From Polytrichum commune (Eukaryota; Streptophyta; Polytrichopsida; Polytrichales; Polytrichaceae), in assembly GCA_950295325.1 (NCBI GenBank), contig OX485803.1, forward strand, positions 74,043,554-74,107,553: a stretch of 64,000 nucleotides of DNA, read 5' to 3'. Position 1 is the first letter of the stretch, and each line of letters begins with the position of its first letter. Of the stretch, positions 25,091 to 35,470 are shown piece by piece. Below the pieces are notes generated by a model that was given only the letters and a program-made list of their open reading frames with translations, made no database searches and was not told where the DNA came from. A program made the translations under genes and the position numbers.

Positions 25091-25384
25091 TACAGAATTC
25101 ACAATTGCAAACCAGATGGGACAAGTCAAGGTGATTCCCCATCCAGTCGATTGTGGAGTTGGAAGTGCCCAAAGAACTCACCAGACATAATCCTTGTTGT
25201 ACACTAATTTCATACAAGCACCTAACTCGCTCTATAATCTGTAACCATTCTTTGAGTATGATAATTTAAGCCTGAAGGAAATGTCACTGTACAACTCTAT
25301 GCATGAGCTCTCAAATTCATACGAGGCCAAACTCACTGGTAGTTTGATGCCAAGATTTTACAAAAGTCTTTTATACCCATGTGC

Positions 25385-26255
25385 AAGGACCAGCAAGTTC
25401 ATAAATGCATACATCCACACAAAAAAAACCCTGACTTAGCCTCAACTCACATTGGACAACCCTATCACACATACTTAAACACCCAAAACCCTACACCACC
25501 TACATCTTACACAAACCCCAACACCCTAAGCATTTCTATCACAAGGTTGCCCCTAAATACAACACACAAAAGCAAGGACCAGCAAGTTCATAAATGCATA
25601 CATCCACACAAAAAAAAACCCTGACTTAGCCTCAACTCACATTGGACAACCCTATCACACATACTTAAACACCCAAAAACCTACATCACCTACATCTTAC
25701 ACAAACCCCAACACCCTAAGCATTTCTATCACAAGGTTGCCCCTAAACACAACACACAAAAGCAAGGACTAGCAAGTTCATAAATGCATACATCCACAAA
25801 CAAAAAAACCTTGACTTAGCCTCAACTCACATTGGACAACCCTATCACTCCAACCTAAACACCCAACACCCAACACCCTACACCACTTACAACTTACACA
25901 AACACCCGAAGCATTTCCATCACAAGGCTGCCCCTAAACACAACACACACAAAAAAAAAGGACCAACAAATGCATACATGCACACATGCACACAAACTAG
26001 ACCCTGATTTGCCTCAACTCACATTGGACAACCCTATCACTCCAACCTAAACACCCAACACCCTACACCACTTACAACTTACACAAACACCAACATCCTA
26101 AGCATTTCCATCGCAAGGTTGCCCTTAAACACAACACACAAAAAAAGGACCAGCAAGTGCATACATGCACACAAATTAAACCCTGACATACCCTCAACTC
26201 ACATTCATAAACCCTATCACAAAAACCTAAACACCCAACCCCCTACAAATGTCAC
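25385..26255 (+). repeat. Tandem repeat, five ~189-bp units, inside element A
   Basis: Units start with AAGGACCAGCAAGTTC-like sequence at 25385, 25574, 25764, about 25958 and about 26145 (spacings 189, 190, about 194 and 187). Each unit runs through CTCAACTCACATTGGACAAC and CACAAGGTTGCCCCTAAA. The first two are nearly identical and the last two are more diverged. A partial unit lies at about 24540-24595. Non-coding on both strands. Confidence 0.9.
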
Positions 26256-27239
26256 GCCTGGCAACCATGCACGGCGTCCTTCAAGGTATGAGATCTGAAC
26301 CCTCTACAAAACTTACCTATCTGAACTCTCACACACAAGGGTCTTCCATTGCCGCACTTGTAGAGACCAGAAAATGATAGGGTTAGAAGGGAAGTGGGTT
26401 TAGGGTGCCCTCAAGGGTGAAGGAGAGAGACGAAATCTCCACCATCCACGTATGATCTCTATGTACGTCACTTGCCAACATGGCAAGCCACGTCATCGTT
26501 CACAAGTATGTTGGTTAGCAACCAGCACACGTGGCCAAAATAAACGACTAAGCTATGTCTTTGTTGCCACGTATCGGTCCACGTGCACAAACAATGACTG
26601 ACTTATAGTCGTATGCAAGTATAGGTTTTTATGACTAAATTGCAACTATGACCTTATCTAAGGTGACGCAAAAAATGAGAAGCTCTCAATAAACGCCAGA
26701 ACAATGTTCGCCCTGAACGCGCGGTTCATTACAAACATACCACTTTGCTTGAGCTTTAGAGAGTTCAACAGAGAAGACTACAGAAGGGTATCAAATGTAG
26801 TTAGAGGAATATGTATAGAATGTAGCTAAACCTTGCGAAGAAAAAATCCTCTAATATCAGTGTTGAACCGGATAGATTCCTCACCCTCGCACTCTGACCA
26901 ACTATGCTAAAAAATGGTAGACATACAGGTTTATGAACATCTTGATTCTTGCACTACATGCCAGTCAACGAAAGCAACAAGAGGGGAGAAGAGTTTAGGG
27001 GAGGACTAACAATGTTTTGGCTCATTCTTGCAGTGGCATAAACACTTCCTGCAGATGATTCGCCCGCCTCACAAGGGAACGAGAAGGTGATTTTCTTATA
27101 ACACATCCGCACGGAAGCTAGTAAGATGCCCAAGAATTTTTGTCTCATTTGGAGATCATCAACATAGTCGCAAGGGCTTGACCACAAAATACAAATATTA
27201 TGCCATAATGTAGCATGACTTGTCATAGTGTTAGAAAAT

Positions 27240-27784
27240 TTTATGCCACGTTAGCAAAGGCAATACTATAATGACTCTAAAATAACTAGCATAAGGTGTA
27301 GGGTAAAGGGGGTATTATGCCACCTAAACCCTAAGCCTCATAGAGTCATTGAGGTTGGAAGACGTAGTCATTCTTTTGGCACGTCAGCATTATCGAGAAT
27401 AATGTTCACTTAATACATACCTATTTTCCACATCATTGGAGGGACGTAAGTGCCACATCGCATATTTGTGTTATTACTGAGTAATAGTATACACGTAGTC
27501 GTTAAATGACAACCACATAATGACTAATAATTAGCCAGGTCATGATATTCTATCCACGTTATACACGAATAGATGTAGTGGATGATACATGGTAGACAGA
27601 AAAATGGTATGTTATACGGCCTTCAATAGAGTTCATCATAAGTCATTTAAATGACTAAATAATGACTCACATGTTGGCCACGTCACACAAGGTGAGCTGA
27701 GTAGGCGTCACATTCGTTTAATGAGTTGTTTAGGACAGTGAGTCATTGATACCATGGTTGGAATGGACAAGGATTCTTCTAGTG
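27240..27784 (-). repeat. Type-2 terminal region of element A
   Basis: The reverse complement of this region aligns with 28360-28920 of element B. The first ~35 bp are nearly identical (CACTAGAAGAATCCTTGTCC) and similarity continues in islands (CGTGTATAACGTGGATA, GATGTGGAAAATAGG). Frequent AGTCATT and ATGACTA motifs mark it as a subterminal region. Confidence 0.85.
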
Positions 27785-28359
27785 TTTTGTTAGTTGGAAC
27801 CAAAGTTCGGGAAGTTTTTGAAGCCTTAGTGGCTAATTGCCGGTAGTTGCTACGAAGGGTCGGATTTTTTCCAATTTACATCGGCAAGAGCCGGTCTTTT
27901 GTAAAATCAATCGGCCAATTGCCTATATTTTCATATTTTCATTGGCCAATATCCGATTAAATGGAATTCATATCGGCACTAATTGTTTAAAAAATGTATG
28001 AAAACTTATTAGAAATCATTTCTTAGTACAAAATCTTGAATAAGTGAAAAGAAAGGCATGTTCAAAACTTTAAATTCGAAGATTTAATATCCTTGGCAGG
28101 AATTGAACCTAGCAATGCCTTCACCGCTTGAAGGCCAAGGGTCCCCCAATTCTTCATAGAAGCAATTGGATTTGGTCATGGAAAGGTTGCATAATTCAAA
28201 AAGTTTAAGGTTTAGGGTACTTCCTCAAGTGCATCATCAGATGCCCCAGACAAATAGCGCTCTGGATGCTTCCGGCTGAAATCCAATAACTCACAAGAAG
28301 AATCGGCTACATTTTCGGGACATTTTCTGGTCCATCAGCTAATTGCCGGAGGATTAAAA
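27785..28359. other. 575-bp host spacer between the two CACTA elements
   Basis: This is the DNA left between elements A and B after removing both target duplications. It is rich in TCGGC/GCCGA words (ATCGGCAAGAGCCGG, AATCGGCCAATTGCC), a pattern that also appears just right of B at 43480-43560. That supports both sides having been one locus. No coding sequence is seen. A possible SINE head lies inside. Confidence 0.6.
28090..28145 (-). mobile_element. Possible tRNA-derived SINE head (Pol III A and B boxes)
   Basis: On the minus strand, TGGCCTTCAAGCGG (about 28124-28137) resembles an A box. GGTTCAATTCC (28099-28109) matches the B-box consensus GGTTCRANTCC. The spacing is close to that in tRNA-derived SINEs. 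No cloverleaf with a good anticodon arm can be drawn, so it is not an intact tRNA. The 3' end and poly(A) tail were not identified. Confidence 0.35.
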
Positions 28360-28920
28360 CACTAGAAGAATCCTTGTCCATTCCGACCATGGTATCAATG
28401 ACTACTTGTCCTAAACCACTTGTTAAACGACTACGGCGCATATCTGGTTCACCTGTGGTGACGTGTCTAGCATGGTTGTCATTTTGAAGTCATTCAACTG
28501 ACTCAACGACGAACTCTGTTGAAGACCTCACAACATAGTCATTTTCTGTCCACCGTATATCATCCACTCCATCCACTCGTGTATGACGTGGATATGGGAT
28601 CATGACCTAGTTATTCATAAGTCATTCTTTTGTAGTCATTCACCGACGAGGATGCACTATAACTTTGTATTAACATTCTTATCTGACGTGGCATTTAGGG
28701 CTATAGAATGATGTGGAAAATAGGGAAATTTCATAGGAGCAACAATGACAGTAATAATGACGTGTCATATTAATGACTACCTTGGTAACGTCAATGACTT
28801 GGGGTGTGCAGTAAGTTGAGGTGGCATACACCCCTGCACTCTATACCCAATACTAGTTGTTTCCGTCTCGTTTTCATGTTATTCTTGTACATGTGGCATG
28901 GAATTTGTGCATACTATGAC
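28360..28920 (+). repeat. Type-2 terminal region of element B
   Basis: The left subterminal region is homologous to the right end of element A. AGTCATT/AATGACTA-type words occur repeatedly (for example 28406, 28491, 28539, 28619 and 28636). They are probable binding sites for the element's TnpA-like protein, by analogy with En/Spm. Confidence 0.8.
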
Positions 28921-29514
28921 AAGTCATTATTAAACATGCTACCAGATTGCAAAATACTTTTATTTTAACTGTGGTTTAATCCCTTCCTTCTATGCCAACG
29001 ACCTCCAAATGGCACGAAACTTTTTGAGAGTGATACTAGTAAAAATATGAATGTGCTATAATTAAATAATATTTAACATGTCTAATTAATTGGGCTAGTC
29101 TTGAAATAGGATTCTAGGTCGTATTAATTAAAGTTTAGGGAGGACTTATGGAGGGTGTGAATATCATTTGTAGCATTTGAGATCCTGTTTGTCATAATCG
29201 TTCATACATACATGACTATTGTGTACCTCATCAATAACCTTGCCACGTCAACAATGAGCGTAAACATTGCATCTACACAACAATTTGCTATCCCAACCGA
29301 AGTGAAAATTTAGTCATTATTCAGTGCTTGTACATTCTTATATGCCATGTCACGTAATCAAGGTTAGCATTAGCAATAGTGTTGTCGGAATGACGTCATA
29401 GTTTGGACATATTGGACTCATAGTGTAGTCATACTTGCCTACTGTAAATTCTAAGTCATTGTTGAGAATTAGAATACAGAAACTATATTTTCTCATACAA
29501 AATATAATGTCAAC

Positions 29515-32500
29515 TTAAAACTTGGCGACTGCCAACAAATTATCTTTGTCTGATAATTCAATGGCCCCTACTAGAGAGACAATTCTTGGAGGTGGGGGGA
29601 CATGCTCTAGAGCACTCATGCCTTGATATTCTAAGCTAGTTGTTATGAAAACATCCGATGTGTCTTGTTCTTCCCTCCTTGACCGTGCTTCCTTTCGCAA
29701 TACTACCTTCCACCCGGGTTTTCTGAAATCATTGGAGAAAAATACTTGTGTAGCTTGACTTGGGAAAATGAACGGGTCCAACATCTTGGGTACTTTGTGC
29801 CGAGAATTCACCACCATAAACCCGGCATCGTCCCGTACATAAGTTGGATTCCCACGATTATCTTCTCTTTTCAACCACTCGCACCGAAAAAGAATTACCG
29901 GAGTTCGCAATGGACCATAATCCAACTTCAATATATCTTGGAGCACTCCCACATAGTTTAGGGATACTTCAGATTGAGAATCAACAGTGGGTACTTCAAA
30001 TATAGAAGCAATTCCACTGTCGTATGTTTGCAACAATGCTGATTGTGAATCTTCCACTCGAAAGTGGTTCCCAAATGCACGCATCCTCGTGTACCGTGTT
30101 GCTTTTTGGGATGGCCTGCTACACAACAAAATCCTGTCCATGTCGTCCCCGTTGTTGGGATCGTGTGGATGGATGTGCACTGCTTTTTTAACCCAAACAT
30201 CAAATGGTTCGATGTTGCCATTTGCATCATGTGCATCCCTCCATTGCCTGAACACAGCATGGATACATTAGTATGTGACTCACAGGTGTCATATACTTGT
30301 CATATTACAGTCATTGAACCTCCAATAATGAATGAGGATGATGATGAAGTCCTGCTACAGTCATGATTCACTGAAAAATAACTACACAGCGACTATTGAA
30401 CAGTCTGCTCACCGATGCCAGGGTTCCAAGAGTGATATGTTTGTTAAAACATATTGATGAGCAAGTTCTCTCAATGGAGGAGTCATGACATAACTTGAGC
30501 CTGACCCCTCCAGAACCTCCTCTGCATCTCCGTATTCTTCATCTGCGTCCCACACTCGTCGGTCGACAACCTCAAACCTCTGCAGGTATTTGGTGATGAA
30601 CCCAAGGCATTCATCCTTCACATATCCCTCTGCCATGGAGGCCTCTGGTCTTGCCATGTTCCGCACATAGTGTTTCAATGTTTTCATGTACCTCTCAACA
30701 GGGTACATCCATCTTGTAGAAACAGGTCCACACAAATCCAGTTCCTCCACAAGGTGATACACCAAGTGAGTCATAATATCAAAAAACGACGGAGGGAAAT
30801 GCATATCTAAGAGTGCCATGCTCCGAGCAACGTCAAGTCGAAGCCCCTGAAACTCAATGGGATTCCACACTTTGCTACAAATTCTCCGAAATACCTTCGA
30901 CATCCTCATCACTGCCATTCTTGGTCCTGGTGACAACAAACCCCTTAAGCCTAACGGTAAGATTTGATGCATGAGTACATGGTAATCATGCGACTTCAGT
31001 CCCCCAAAGTTCTTCTTCCGTATGTATTGAGCCATGTTGGATATGTGGCCTGAAGGTGCTTTCAGAGACTCAATAGTGTTGGCAAATATGTCAAACTCCT
31101 CGCTAGTCAGTACATAAGGGGCTGCAGGTTTTAACATTTTTCCAGTTTTTTTTGGGTTGTTGGTTAGCCAAAGGTGTTTCCTGATTCCCCTACGTTGCAG
31201 ATCGCGTCTAACTTTCACAGTGTCCTTATGCCTGGTAACAGTCTTCAGTATGTTCTTCGACAGATTTTGTTCGCAATGCATAACATCTAGTGTGTATCGA
31301 ATAAGGAGGTCCTGGTTCAGATAAACACCACAAACATTTAAGTTTAAGAGATTGAAATTGCAGTCAAAACATACACTCCTCAGTTGTAGTTGAAGTTTTG
31401 TCATTCTGTTGACAACGTGCACAAAAAGGTAGTCGTTTCTTAGTCGTTTAAGGGTCCAGCTGGACATAAATACAGTCACTCCATAGTCATTTTCAAGATC
31501 CTAACATTACATCATTGCAGAGTACAGCGTAAACATCAATGGATGTAGGTGGACTCTGAACCGGGAACATTCTGCGACAATATGGATTCAAGTGCGTCTC
31601 TGGGCTTGCATTGCAATACTTGCTGGTTTAGGGTGCTGATAATTAAAAAAAAAATGCGTCAGGCAATACCTTCCAGTATGGCAAATCGTTCAGAATGCTT
31701 CTCCTCTTCACTCCATGTATTTTTGATGGATCTCCGTCACTGCCTTCTCTGTTCGCCTTTCTGAGCCAATCCTGGTATTGCAAACCCCTTAGTTCTTGCT
31801 CTTCTGCTGTGACGACTCTAGGAGGTCCTCGTTCTTCCGCGCGACCGTTAAAGTGATCCTTCATTCTACTAGATCTCCATGGGTCATCAGGTGGAAGCCA
31901 TCTTCTTGTGTCCGTGTAAGTTTGTTTCCCAAGCTCAATGGAATGTTCCCCCCTAAAATCTGGCCCACAAACTGGGCATGCAACATAGCCTTGGTGTGCA
32001 ACGCCTGCTACTGTTCCATACCCTGGAAAATCATGGATTGTCCACAAAAGTATTGCCCTCAAATTGAAAGTCCGAAACCCAACCTCTTTCGAGATGTCAT
32101 AAGCTAACACCCCTCTCCATAACTGTTGCAATTCTTCAACTAGAGGGGCCAAATACACGTCAAAAAATTGGCCAGTAACAGATTGTTTTCCAGGAATAAG
32201 CAAGGCTAGCATGATAAAAAATTTCTTGGTTGTCAGCCACGGTGGAATGTTATAGTTAAGCAACATCACTGGCCATGTTGACCAAGTGGAGCGTTGAAGC
32301 TTGAAAGGATTAACACCATCAGCTGCAAGTCCCATGTGTACATTTCGGGAGTCCTGTCCAAATGTGGCATCCACATTGTCATGCACATGGTTCCATGCCT
32401 TGGAATCACATGGATGTCTAACCATCCCATCCGAGCTCCTGTTTTTTGAATGCCATGTCATGAGTTCCGATATGACTGGTGTTCGAAACATGCGTTTTAG

Positions 32501-33442
32501 TCTAGGAATCAAGGGGAAATGTCTAAGGACTTTCCAAGGTCTTTTATGTTGGCCCTCATCTTTATACCGTGGAGCATTGCACTTAGGACAACGGACAACA
32601 TTTTCAAGAGGTCCTCTATACAACACACAACCGCCCACACATGCGTGAATAGTCTTGTAATTTAGCCCCAACCGTCGAATCAATGATTTTGCCGCATGGT
32701 AATTCTTGGGTAGTCTGTTCTCCCCAGGAAGAAGGTGTAGGCGGAAAAGAGCGAATACTTGATCGGCGAATTTGTTGCTGACTCCATGGATTGTGCACAA
32801 TGTCATGATCAAAATCGTGGCAGCTAAAACTGAGGACTTAGCTCCATCGTATAGTTCCTGGATTGCCTCCTCCAAATCATGTGGTGCATCCTCTTTGTCA
32901 TCCTCATTGCCTAGGTCTCCCATGGGTTCCTCATCGTCTGAATCACCCGAGTCACATGCACCCTCTTGTAGGCCATCAACCACAGTAAATGCGTCCATTA
33001 CGATGTCCTCCATTGTTTCTTCCAGAGGACGTTGTGGCTGGTCATTTTCCTGGAATACATCCTCCACCATTGAACGCACTTCGATGCCAGCGTCCATTCT
33101 CCCATCTTCATGTGTCATGCGCGGTGTCTTCAGCTCTTCCTCCCATTCCTCATCAGACGAATCCCTGTCACCTGGGCCTCTCCATAGTCTAAAAGTGGGT
33201 TCTCTGCCATATTGGATGAGGTGCTCCTTCACCTTTTCCAGTGAGCACTGCACACGGCCCTTGCACTTGGAGCATGGACAACGTATGCGTTTCAGGTTGT
33301 AGAATATTGCCCTCTGCTGCTCCCTCTTCCATAGCCTATCGTCTCGCAATTGTTGCCTCCTCTTGTCGCTAACAGGTAGTCTCCTTTGCTCCATTCTAAG
33401 TTCCGGAGCACATACATAATTTCCATTGCCAGCCATCAACAC
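29515..33442 (-). CDS. tnpD: CACTA transposase, TnpD/Transposase_21 type
   Basis: Three exons: 33442-31670, 31311-30413 and 30247-29515. The introns (31312-31669, 358 bp; 30248-30412, 165 bp) have GT-AG ends and agreeing phases. The joined frame is 1134 codons with no stop, a usual length for this family. The N-terminus has a Transpos_assoc-like CPCSKC (55-60) and VKEHLIQYGR. A zinc-ribbon-like CVGGC...RCPKC is at 268-288. The Transposase_21 core runs from about 340 to 500 (LAADGVNPF, LLNYNIPP, CPVCGPDF). Exon 2 supplies LDVMHCEQNLSKNIL and the LVYHLVEELDLCGPV/MYPVERYMK region (DUF4218-like). Exon 3 carries the YGPLRTPVILFRCEWL region (DUF4216-like). It should cut and join element ends in the nucleus. 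The start could also be the ATG at 33436. Open over 3.4 kb, it looks recently functional. Confidence 0.93.
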
Positions 33443-33889
33443 TGAGTGTTAGGCATGTGTACGTGATTGAAAATTGACCAAATGCATGATAGTCCAAATT
33501 CATACCTACCTAAGTGCACTGAAGGTTTCACTTATTACACATGTAGGAGGATTCCGCATGTGTTTACAGTGCTATGTGTGTGGAGTGTTTACAGTGACCC
33601 GTATGTGTTCTCACATCCTAAATAAGGGCCACAGAAATAATGTAGTTGCAATATACTCCTTCCTCTCTTGACATATAGTTGTTGTTTACTCTTTTTGTGT
33701 CCCACGTGGACAACCATAAAGTAATTCCTAAGTCATTTTAGGATTTATGCGTGAACAAAATATAGTCATTCACTGAATTTAAAAATCATTCACTGTTTGT
33801 TTGAAGCATCACTATGAAGTTAACCTTACACACTACCCCCAACAAATACAATAAAGAAATGTGGTCTTTTCATAAAGGAGCTTGAAGAG

Positions 33890-34520
33890 GTGCTAATGGG
33901 TTACTAAGTTGCCTTGAACCCAAGGGCCACTTAGTGGTCTCATGGGACAATAGGAGTTAGATTGTTTGAATGTCTAGCTCCAAACCTATTTCAGACATGC
34001 ATGTTACCATTAGTGAGCAACTAGGACGGTTGTTCCCTTCCCTTACGCACTTTTAAGGGAACAGGTTGAAGACAAGATAAGGGCCGCGACCAACCAATGA
34101 ATCTGGAGAATTGGATGCTAGTTTCAATTACAACCGGTTCAGTTTGAGAAATAACCATTTGAAGTTCAAGACTTCAAGAAAACTACTGAGGACTTTTAGA
34201 GGAATCTATAGAAGACACCTCGAATTAGTAAAGAAAGCCCGAAAGATGTGAAAAGATATTCAATTGGACTTAGAAATGCCCATGTTGAATACAATATTAA
34301 ATGTTTCCCTTGTTTGTAAGGAAGAGCCCACTGAAGCCTTAAAAGGCATAGGGTCTCAATATACAGCCATATACACGATATACACATGTCTACGCAAGTT
34401 CAAATTTCAGAATTTATTTATATTGTGCAAGAAAATATTCAACAACACTAGGATGTTCTGGGGGGGCCGCCGAACCAAAACTCAAGATTCAGGAACTCAT
34501 ACCTGGGATGCTAATACTTT
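33890..34520. mobile_element. Diverged Mutator-like fragment inside element B
   Basis: The segment 34130-34270 (AACCGGTTCAGTTTGAGAAA, then TGAAGTTCAAGACTTCAAG) is related to the arm of the 17797-20013 element (AACCGGTTGAATTTGAGAAA, then TGAAGTTCAAGACTGCAAG). A possible imperfect duplication (GTGCTAATG near 33891, ATGCTAATA near 34507) brackets about 610 bp. Termini are weak, so limits are approximate. It is nested in element B and therefore younger than B's arrival, or was carried with it. Confidence 0.5.
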
Positions 34521-35224
34521 GTGAACTTCAACATGAAGTTCAATAAATGAACAATCAACCCAACATGTTGTATAACTCGCATTATCTAATTTGGTCTTCA
34601 CCAACCATTTTGGTCCTTTTATTTTTATATACTTTGATATGATTCTCACAAAAGTTGTCCTTTAAGTCAAATTTAACAAGATGTGCACTGCATATAATAT
34701 GGAAATTTCATACTTGTGGCTACTCTCTTTCTAAAAATAAGAGGCTAAAGAGTGTTTACAGTGCTCTATATGTGTTCTCACATCCTAATTAAGTTTCAGA
34801 GTAATAATGTAGTTGCAATATACTCCTTCCTCTCTTCACATATAGTTGTTGTTTACTCTTTTTGTGTCCCACGTGTACAACCATAAAGTAATCCCTAAGT
34901 CATTTTAGGGTTTAGGGTGCCCAAAATATAGTCATTCCACAGTCAATTTTTGGAACACGTGGACATGAATATAGTAATTCCTAAGTCTTTTTCGTATATG
35001 CTAGGCTTTTTGGTGCCGTTGAAATCTACCCTAATCCCTAATGCTACAACATCGTTTAGGTATGCCTCAGATTGAAACGGGATAAACTACGACTCTGAAC
35101 CCCTGACCACTCGGCGATCAAATAAGCAAGTATTGTGTATGTAGGAGGTTTAGGAAAGTGGGGTCTTAGGCACAGAAGCGTGAGATGGTAGTGGAGAGGA
35201 GAGTGGGGAGGTAAAAAACGGGAG

Positions 35225-35400
35225 AAATCCGAGGTGAAAATCTTGCTAGTACCGAGGTGAAAATCAAGTGAGTGCCGAGGTGATCACTCGTGTGAGTGCC
35301 GTGGGTAAAACTTGTGTGAGTGCAGAGGGTAAAACTTGTGTGGTAGATTGAGGTGAAAATTGTGTGAGTGCCGAGGGTAAAATCGTGTGAGTGCTGCGGT
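35225..35400 (+). repeat. Short tandem repeats upstream of the tnpA-FCP1 gene
   Basis: About five units of ~30 bp built on GTGTGAGTGCCGAGGGTAAAA lie within 250 bp upstream of the proposed start codon at 35471. Position and regularity suggest promoter or protein-binding repeats; this is inference. Confidence 0.6.
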
Positions 35401-35470
35401 AAAAAGGTTGCGAGGGCCCAGGTTTAGGATTGAGGGTAGTGAAAGGTGGGGTTTGCATTCACAGATCTCC

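Larger units (their letters stand above)
22098..27784 (-). mobile_element. CACTA element A, internally deleted copy
   Basis: The left end is CACTAGAAGAATTC at 22098 and the right end GAATTCTTCTAGTG-type (GGATTCTTCTAGTG) at 27784. The flanks show a perfect 3-bp duplication TTT (22095-22097 and 27785-27787), the CACTA signature. Its left end matches the right end of element B and its right end matches the left end of B, so it is the same family in the opposite orientation. It is 5687 bp against 15109 bp for B and has no tnpD. It keeps a broken part of the tnpA-FCP1 gene on the minus strand (23261-24376) and has gained a 189-bp tandem array. It is a non-autonomous deletion derivative, mobilisable only in trans. 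Confidence 0.92.
33443..35470. promoter_or_regulatory. Divergent intergenic region between the two element genes
   Basis: The two element genes point away from each other here, so both promoters must lie inside this 2-kb stretch. It contains a direct duplication of about 210 bp (about 33585-33800 and 34753-34960, sharing CATATAGTTGTTGTTTACTC). A Mutator-like fragment sits between the copies. Before the plus gene is a run of ~30-bp repeats with GTGAGTGCCGAGGGTAAAA (35225-35400). No TATA box can be assigned with confidence. Promoter function is inferred from position. Confidence 0.5.

Noticed and set aside
24700-26260. A CRISPR-like array of repeats
   Set aside because: Repeats are ~189-bp tandem units without unique spacers, or irregular short words, inside a plant transposon.
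28085-28160. An intact tRNA gene on the minus strand
   Set aside because: B-box sequence is good, but no proper acceptor and anticodon stems can be drawn.
30064-33302. Plus-strand open frames opposite the transposase (for example 32772-33302)
   Set aside because: They are shadows of the minus-strand exons, which have strong family matches and consistent splicing.
35078-35125. A second tRNA-like segment (CGCCGAGTGGTCAG on the minus strand)
   Set aside because: The A-box-like part has no convincing B box at the right distance.
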